A program made the position numbers and the translations under genes. A stretch of DNA of 8,428 bases from Bryobacteraceae bacterium (GTDB taxonomy: Bacteria; Acidobacteriota; Terriglobia; Bryobacterales; Bryobacteraceae): assembly GCA_030044325.1 (NCBI GenBank), contig JASHWA010000319.1, forward strand, positions 1-8,428, given 5' to 3'. The notes below the pieces were generated by a model. It was not told where the DNA came from. It saw only the letters and a program-made list of their open reading frames with translations, and ran no database searches. Below are positions 4,622-8,428 of the stretch, piece after piece (the first letter of the stretch is position 1; every line of letters starts with the position of its first letter).

Positions 4622-7603
4622 ATGGCCGACAGCGGGACCATCCCGCAGCCTCGGATCATTCGGTTCGATTCCTTCGAACTGGACGTTCGCGCGGCCGAAC
4701 TGCGCAAGCACGGAGTCAAGGTCAGGCTGCACGAACAGCCCTTCCGGATACTGGTCATGCTGCTGGATCGTCCCGGCGAGGTGGTGCTCCGCGAGGAGAT
4801 CCGCCAGGCGCTGTGGCCCAACGATACGATCGTCGAGTTCGATGCTGGCATCAATGCTGCGATCCAGCGGCTGCGCAACTCGCTGGGCGACGCGGCGGAG
4901 AATCCGCGCTATGTGGAGACACTGGCGCGGCGAGGTTACCGGTTCATTGGAACCGTCGAGCTCGCCGCACCGCTCCCACCAGCCAAGGCGCAAGCGCCGC
5001 CGGTAGCAGATCCGGTCCCTGAGATAGATCCGAGCGATCTCAGCGGGCAGACGTTCGCGCATTTCCGCTTGATCGGGAAACTGGGCAGCGGCGGCATGGG
5101 GGTGGTCTATCGCGCCGAGGATCTGAAACTGGGCCGAGAGGTCGCGATGAAGTTTTTGCCGATCCCGGCGTCGGAGGCATCGGTCCAAATGATCGAGCGA
5201 TTCGAGCGCGAAGCGCGAGCGGCCTCGGCGTTGAATCATCCGAACATCTGCACGATCTACGGCGTGGAGGAGCTCGTCGGACAGCCGGTGATCGTAATGG
5301 AGTTGGTGGAAGGCGAGACGCTGGCGGCCCGAATCGCCAAGGGAGCGTTGCAACTCGATCAGGCGCTGCCGCTGGCGATTAAAATCGCGAGCGCGCTCGA
5401 TGCGGCGCATCGCAAGGGAATCGTGCATCGGGACCTGAAACCGGCCAACATCATGGTCACGAAATCCGGCGCGAAGGTCCTGGATTTTGGGCTGGCGAGG
5501 ATAGAGCAGGCGCCTTCAGACGCCACGTTGCCCGGCGTGGTTCTCGGCACACCCAAATACATGTCGCCGGAGCAGAGGGAGGGCAAGCCGGCCGACGCGC
5601 GCAGCGATCTCTATTCGTTTGGGCTGGTGCTATTCGAGATGCTGACCGGAAAACGCCGTCAGGACGCGGATCCGGCGCGCGTCGCGGACCCGGAGCTTGA
5701 GCGCATCCTCACGCGGTGTCTGGCTGCCGATCCCGAGGACCGCTGGCAGTCGGCGCGGGATCTGAAGGCCGCGCTCGAGTGGAGCGCCGAATCGTCTCGC
5801 GCGAGCGGCTCATCGGAACAGCCCGTATCGAGCCCTCGCGTCATCCGGAAAATGGCGACCGCGCGCATCGGTTGGGTCGCCGCGGCGGTGTTCGCTTTGA
5901 TCGCCGGCGCGACACTGCTGGTCCACCTGCGCGAGAAGCCGCCCGAGCAGCGCCCGGTCCGCCTCCAGATTGCGCCGCCGGGGAACGATCGATTCTTAGG
6001 CAATGACATGCCCGTGCTCTCGCCCGACGGATCGATGGTGGTCTTCAGCAGCACCGGCCCTCCGAAACACCTCTTCGTGCGCTCGCTCGATTCGTTTTCC
6101 TCAAAGGAGCTCCCTGGCACGGTAGGAGCGGGGTATCCGTTCTGGTCGCCGGACGGACATTCGATCGGCTTCTTCGCGCAGCAGAAGCTCAAGAAAATGA
6201 ACCTCGCCGACAGCGGACCGGTCGAGCTTTCGGGCGTCACAGGCGCTCCGGGCGGCGACTGGAACCGCGATGGCGAGATCCTGTTCGCACCGAGCCAGTC
6301 GTCAGCGCTCGTGCGGATCAGCGCCGGCGGCGGTGCGCCGGTCCCCGTGACGCAGCTCGACCAGGCGAAAGGGGAAACAAGTCACCGCTGGCCCTCCTTC
6401 CTGCCCGACGGCAAACACTTTCTGTTTACCGTATTTGCGGCGGACGCGGCGAATAGCGGCGTTTTCGTCGGATCGCTCGCCTCCGGCTCGCGGACGCGGC
6501 TTTTTCCGGACTCGATCAACGCGCAATACACCGAGCCGGGTTACATCGTTTTCGGCCGGGCCGGCGCTTTGATGGCGCAGCCTTTCGACAAGGCTCGACT
6601 GCGGCTCACCGGCGAGGCGTTCCAGGTGGCTTCGGAGGTCACGCCGGCCAACAGCACGGTGGCAGCACCATTCTCAGCCGTCGCCGGTGCTTTGGCCTAT
6701 AGGAGCGGCTCGCCGGCATCGCAACGGCTTCGATTGTTCGACCGGGAAGGCCGGACTCTCGGCGACATCGGGCCCCCCGGCTCGTACGGCGATGTCGCGA
6801 TTTCACCGGACGGCCATGCCGTGGCGGTCGATCTGATAACGGGTGCGACCGGCGCGTTTCGCGATATCTGGGTAATCGATATGGTCCGCGGAACCAGTTC
6901 GCGTCTCACTTTCGGTGGCGCGAACCATTACGGGCCCAAATGGTCGCCGGATGGCCGGGAGATCGCCTTGCGGGTAAGCGCGGGGCGCGGGAGCGAGCTT
7001 CACCGGATACCCTCGACCGGTGTCGGCAAGGAGGAAACCGTAGCCCAACTCGAAGGGAATGCCGCGTTGACCCAGTGGACCGCGGACGGCCAGTATCTGA
7101 TTTTTAACTACAGCCACGCCGGGAAGCCGACCGACATTTGGGCCGCTCCGCTTGCCGCCGGCGCCAAGCCGTTTCCGGTTGTGACCAACGCCTTCAACAA
7201 GAACAATGGCCAAGTATCTCCGGATGGAAAATGGATTCAGTACGCCAGTGTGGAAACCGGTGTGTCGGAGATTTACGTTCAGGAGTTCCCGCCGAAACGC
7301 GAGAAATGGCAGATTACTTCCGGCGGCGGCGGTGCAGCCGGTTGGGCTTCCGGCGGCCGCGAGTTGCTTTACTGGCAGAACGGAAAGGTCATGAAGGCAA
7401 TGCGAGTGGAGGTGAGAACTCAGGGAGGAAAGTTCGAGCCGGGCACTCCTCAGCCTCTTTTCGACATCCCGCCAGGCGCCCGCGTCGGATGGGACAATAC
7501 GCCCGACGGTCAAAAATTCGTGATGACCTTTCGCGACATGGATCCCGAGCCTTCGCAGCGGTTCACGGTGATCCCGAACTGGACGGCGGGGCTCAAGAAG
7601 TAA
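4622..7603 (+). CDS. Winged-helix / Ser-Thr protein kinase / transmembrane / PD40 propeller protein
   Basis: The protein has 993 residues. An OmpR/CadC-type winged-helix DNA-binding domain spans residues 11-112 (FDSFELD, ALWP, INAAIQRLRNSLGD, ARRGYRFIG). After a Pro/Ala linker, a Hanks-type kinase runs from about 148 to 385. It has a glycine loop GSGGMGVV (155-162), Lys177 in VAMKFLP, a helix-C Glu at 197, HRDLKPAN (269-276, catalytic Asp271), DFG (288-290) and SPE (315-317), so it should be active. The C-lobe between LTGKR and DPEDRWQSA is about 20 residues shorter than usual, removing most of the helix-G region. One membrane helix (about 416-435) follows. The rest (about 450-990) is a propeller with WD40-like/PD40 signatures such as LSPDGSMVVFSS, WSPDGREIALRV and VSPDGKWIQYAS, probably on the outer side of the membrane. 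By topology it resembles a CadC-like sensor with an added kinase. Ligand, phosphorylation targets and DNA targets are unknown. Confidence 0.93.
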   Translation: MADSGTIPQPRIIRFDSFELDVRAAELRKHGVKVRLHEQPFRILVMLLDRPGEVVLREEIRQALWPNDTIVEFDAGINAAIQRLRNSLGDAAENPRYVETLARRGYRFIGTVELAAPLPPAKAQAPPVADPVPEIDPSDLSGQTFAHFRLIGKLGSGGMGVVYRAEDLKLGREVAMKFLPIPASEASVQMIERFEREARAASALNHPNICTIYGVEELVGQPVIVMELVEGETLAARIAKGALQLDQALPLAIKIASALDAAHRKGIVHRDLKPANIMVTKSGAKVLDFGLARIEQAPSDATLPGVVLGTPKYMSPEQREGKPADARSDLYSFGLVLFEMLTGKRRQDADPARVADPELERILTRCLAADPEDRWQSARDLKAALEWSAESSRASGSSEQPVSSPRVIRKMATARIGWVAAAVFALIAGATLLVHLREKPPEQRPVRLQIAPPGNDRFLGNDMPVLSPDGSMVVFSSTGPPKHLFVRSLDSFSSKELPGTVGAGYPFWSPDGHSIGFFAQQKLKKMNLADSGPVELSGVTGAPGGDWNRDGEILFAPSQSSALVRISAGGGAPVPVTQLDQAKGETSHRWPSFLPDGKHFLFTVFAADAANSGVFVGSLASGSRTRLFPDSINAQYTEPGYIVFGRAGALMAQPFDKARLRLTGEAFQVASEVTPANSTVAAPFSAVAGALAYRSGSPASQRLRLFDREGRTLGDIGPPGSYGDVAISPDGHAVAVDLITGATGAFRDIWVIDMVRGTSSRLTFGGANHYGPKWSPDGREIALRVSAGRGSELHRIPSTGVGKEETVAQLEGNAALTQWTADGQYLIFNYSHAGKPTDIWAAPLAAGAKPFPVVTNAFNKNNGQVSPDGKWIQYASVETGVSEIYVQEFPPKREKWQITSGGGGAAGWASGGRELLYWQNGKVMKAMRVEVRTQGGKFEPGTPQPLFDIPPGARVGWDNTPDGQKFVMTFRDMDPEPSQRFTVIPNWTAGLKK

Positions 7604-7618
7604 TCGTCGAAATACGAT

Positions 7619-7648
7619 CAGGCGAGACCGGGAGAACGGCCTCGCCTG
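7619..7648 (+). terminator. Hairpin terminator of the kinase gene
   Basis: CAGGCGAG (7619-7626) pairs perfectly with CTCGCCTG (7641-7648). Inside, CCG/CGG (7628-7630 and 7637-7639) extends the stem across one mismatch, leaving a 6-nt loop. TCTTCC follows, a weak T-tract. It begins 16 bp after the stop codon, as expected of a rho-independent terminator. Confidence 0.62.
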
Positions 7649-7669
7649 TCTTCCGATTGAGTTGTGGGT

Positions 7670-7800
7670 TTAGCGCTTGCCGCGGCGATCGTCGCGGCGG
7701 TTTGCCGGCATCTTTCCGGCCGCGATTGTCTTTACGCGCATCGTTTCTTGCGTGGTTCCGATCCGGTCCCGGCTTGTGTGGTGGTTTGTAGATTTTGTCG
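7670..7800 (-). other. Possible remnant of a small Arg/Lys/Asp-rich protein
   Basis: On the minus strand one frame ends with KTIAAGKMPANRRDDRRGKR and a stop at 7670. The adjacent frame reads YKPPHKPGPDRNHARNDARK, then DNRGRKDAGK. Both are highly charged and similar in flavour, as if one short basic reading frame had been split by an indel near 7710. No start site is visible and no family is recognised. Chance cannot be excluded. Confidence 0.15.
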
Positions 7801-8087
7801 GGATTTGAAAAAGGAAGTTATCAGCTTTACACGCTGCCGTTAGATCTAAGCAACCCGGACCATCTGAAAGCCGGGAAACCGGAACTTTATTCGCGAACCA
7901 ACGCCGATGAGTTTGGGCCAAGATTTCCCTAGATGGTCGTTGGATCGTTCACCGCTCGAATGAGTCCGGAACCGGCAACAACGCGGCTGAACACGAAAAT
8001 ACTCGCCCTCCGAGCAGTTCTGTTTCGCAACTGATCCGGTACGAGAACGTTCCTAAAATTCCGACAATGCGCGACATCAGGCAATAA
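7792..8087 (+). pseudogene. Frameshifted fragment of a PD40/TolB-like propeller from a kinase-type protein
   Basis: From 7801 the frame reads GFEKGSYQLYTLPLDLSNPD, then HLKAGKPELYSRTNADEFGPRF, and hits a stop at 7930-7932. The frame entered at 7926 continues seamlessly with SLDGRWIVHRSNESGTGN. Together they restore the typical propeller text '...P(R)FSxDGRWIxxRSNESG' seen in the sensor part of acidobacterial wHTH/kinase proteins. Loss of one T from the T-run at 7924-7926 explains the break. The second frame stays open to a stop at 8085-8087, but its last 35 residues no longer look like a propeller. There is no start, kinase or membrane part, so this is a fragment. It does not match the same segment of the intact kinase upstream closely, so it probably comes from another family member rather than a local duplication. 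Confidence 0.6.
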
Positions 8088-8113
8088 CTGCGTCCCGCCC
8101 GCCGCAAACTGTC

Positions 8114-8428
8114 TCAATGGATCGCCATGTAAATCGAGCTCGAACTGCTCGCCGCGCCCGCCGAGATCGTTACAGTGACCTGGCTTCCCGTCGGGACTCC
8201 CGGCGGGATCGTCACGTTGATCTGATATAGCCCCGCTTCGCCCGGCGTCAATCCCGCGAATGCCGCCGCCGTCGTCACCCCTCCGAACGTCACCGTCACC
8301 GGTAGCGTCGCCTGCGACAAAGGCATCGAGGGCGCGATCGACCCTCCCGTCACCGCCGGATTCACCGCGCCCAGCCCGATACAATAAATCACCAGATTGT
8401 TTCCGGCCGTCGCCGGCGCGTTCTGATC
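8114..8428 (-). CDS. TIGR03437-type C-terminal domain of a secreted protein (start beyond right edge)
   Basis: The last 104 residues are present, open to the window end and closed by TGA at 8114-8116. The sequence runs DQNAPATAGNNLVIYCIGLG, then AVNPAVTGG, then VTVTFGGVTTAAAFAGLTPG, then GLYQINVTIPPGVPTGSQVT. This matches the 'Solibacter uncharacterized C-terminal domain' pattern: VIYxTGLGAVNP, a TVTxGG strand, FAGLxPGxxGLYQINVxxPxG, and a final strand. Such domains are found at the C-termini of large secreted proteins in Solibacter-like bacteria, often beside beta-propeller, NHL or Ig-like repeats. Their role is thought to be structural or surface anchoring and is not established. The main body of the protein lies outside the window. 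The Ser-rich ending SSSSSIYMAIH is unremarkable. Confidence 0.85.
   Translation of the reverse strand, partial: DQNAPATAGNNLVIYCIGLGAVNPAVTGGSIAPSMPLSQATLPVTVTFGGVTTAAAFAGLTPGEAGLYQINVTIPPGVPTGSQVTVTISAGAASSSSSIYMAIH

Noticed and set aside
4607..5428. Minus-strand 273-codon frame opposite the kinase gene
   Set aside because: Lies antisense to the winged-helix and kinase N-lobe. Its His/Arg/Asp/Leu-rich translation is typical of the antisense of GC-rich genes.
6803..7513. Minus-strand 236-codon frame opposite the propeller
   Set aside because: Antisense shadow of the PD40 repeats, without a ribosome binding site or domain signature.
7929..8384. Minus-strand 151-codon frame overlapping the TIGR03437-type gene
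   Set aside because: Gly/Asp/Arg-rich shadow in another frame of the clearly recognisable C-terminal domain and of the propeller relic.
1..8428. CRISPR array, tRNA, rRNA, insertion sequence or attachment sites
   Set aside because: I saw no regularly spaced long repeats, no tRNA T-loop/CCA arrangement, no transposase motifs and no terminal inverted repeats with target duplications.

Overview
The window looks like a GC-rich chromosome segment from an Acidobacteriota bacterium, most likely of the Solibacter/Bryobacter type. Three things suggest this: a C-terminal domain of the TIGR03437 ('Solibacter uncharacterized C-terminal') type at the right edge; a winged-helix / Ser-Thr kinase / transmembrane / PD40-propeller fusion, an architecture greatly expanded in that group; and two neighbouring PilZ-type proteins. 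The assignment rests on recognition by eye, not on a database search.

Left part (1-1822): the 3' end of a HerA/FtsK-like ATPase gene (+) enters from the left. It ends tail-to-tail, with an 18-bp overlap, against a minus-strand frame carrying two copies of a basic 'RRRWAA' motif that looks like a small H1/AT-hook-type DNA-binding protein, possibly decayed. To its right, two minus-strand PilZ-type genes lie 100 bp apart. One has intact c-di-GMP-binding signatures (1496-1822). The other has degenerate signatures (1054-1395).

Middle part (1823-3861): mostly sparse. It holds a small orphan ORF (2282-2545, +), a small exported protein with a clear signal peptide (2909-3316, +), and stretches where no frame is convincing and which may be decayed genes. 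A strong inverted repeat at 3764-3791 probably terminates the gene to its right.

Right part (3862-8428): an exported metzincin-like zinc protease (minus) is divergent from the 993-residue wHTH-kinase-propeller protein (plus). The 175-bp gap between them holds an extended -10 element, a good Shine-Dalgarno site, an 8-bp palindrome and an AAMCGGG-type repeat on a 10-bp phase just upstream of the predicted promoter. This would suit binding of a winged-helix protein, possibly the kinase protein itself. A clear hairpin terminator follows the kinase. Next comes a frameshifted fragment of a different PD40 propeller (7792-8087), evidence that a second protein of this kind has decayed here. The end of a TIGR03437-type protein (minus) leaves the window on the right.

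The best candidate for something of interest is the kinase/protease divergent pair with its phased repeat array. The protein families themselves are known. The proposed regulatory logic is inference.
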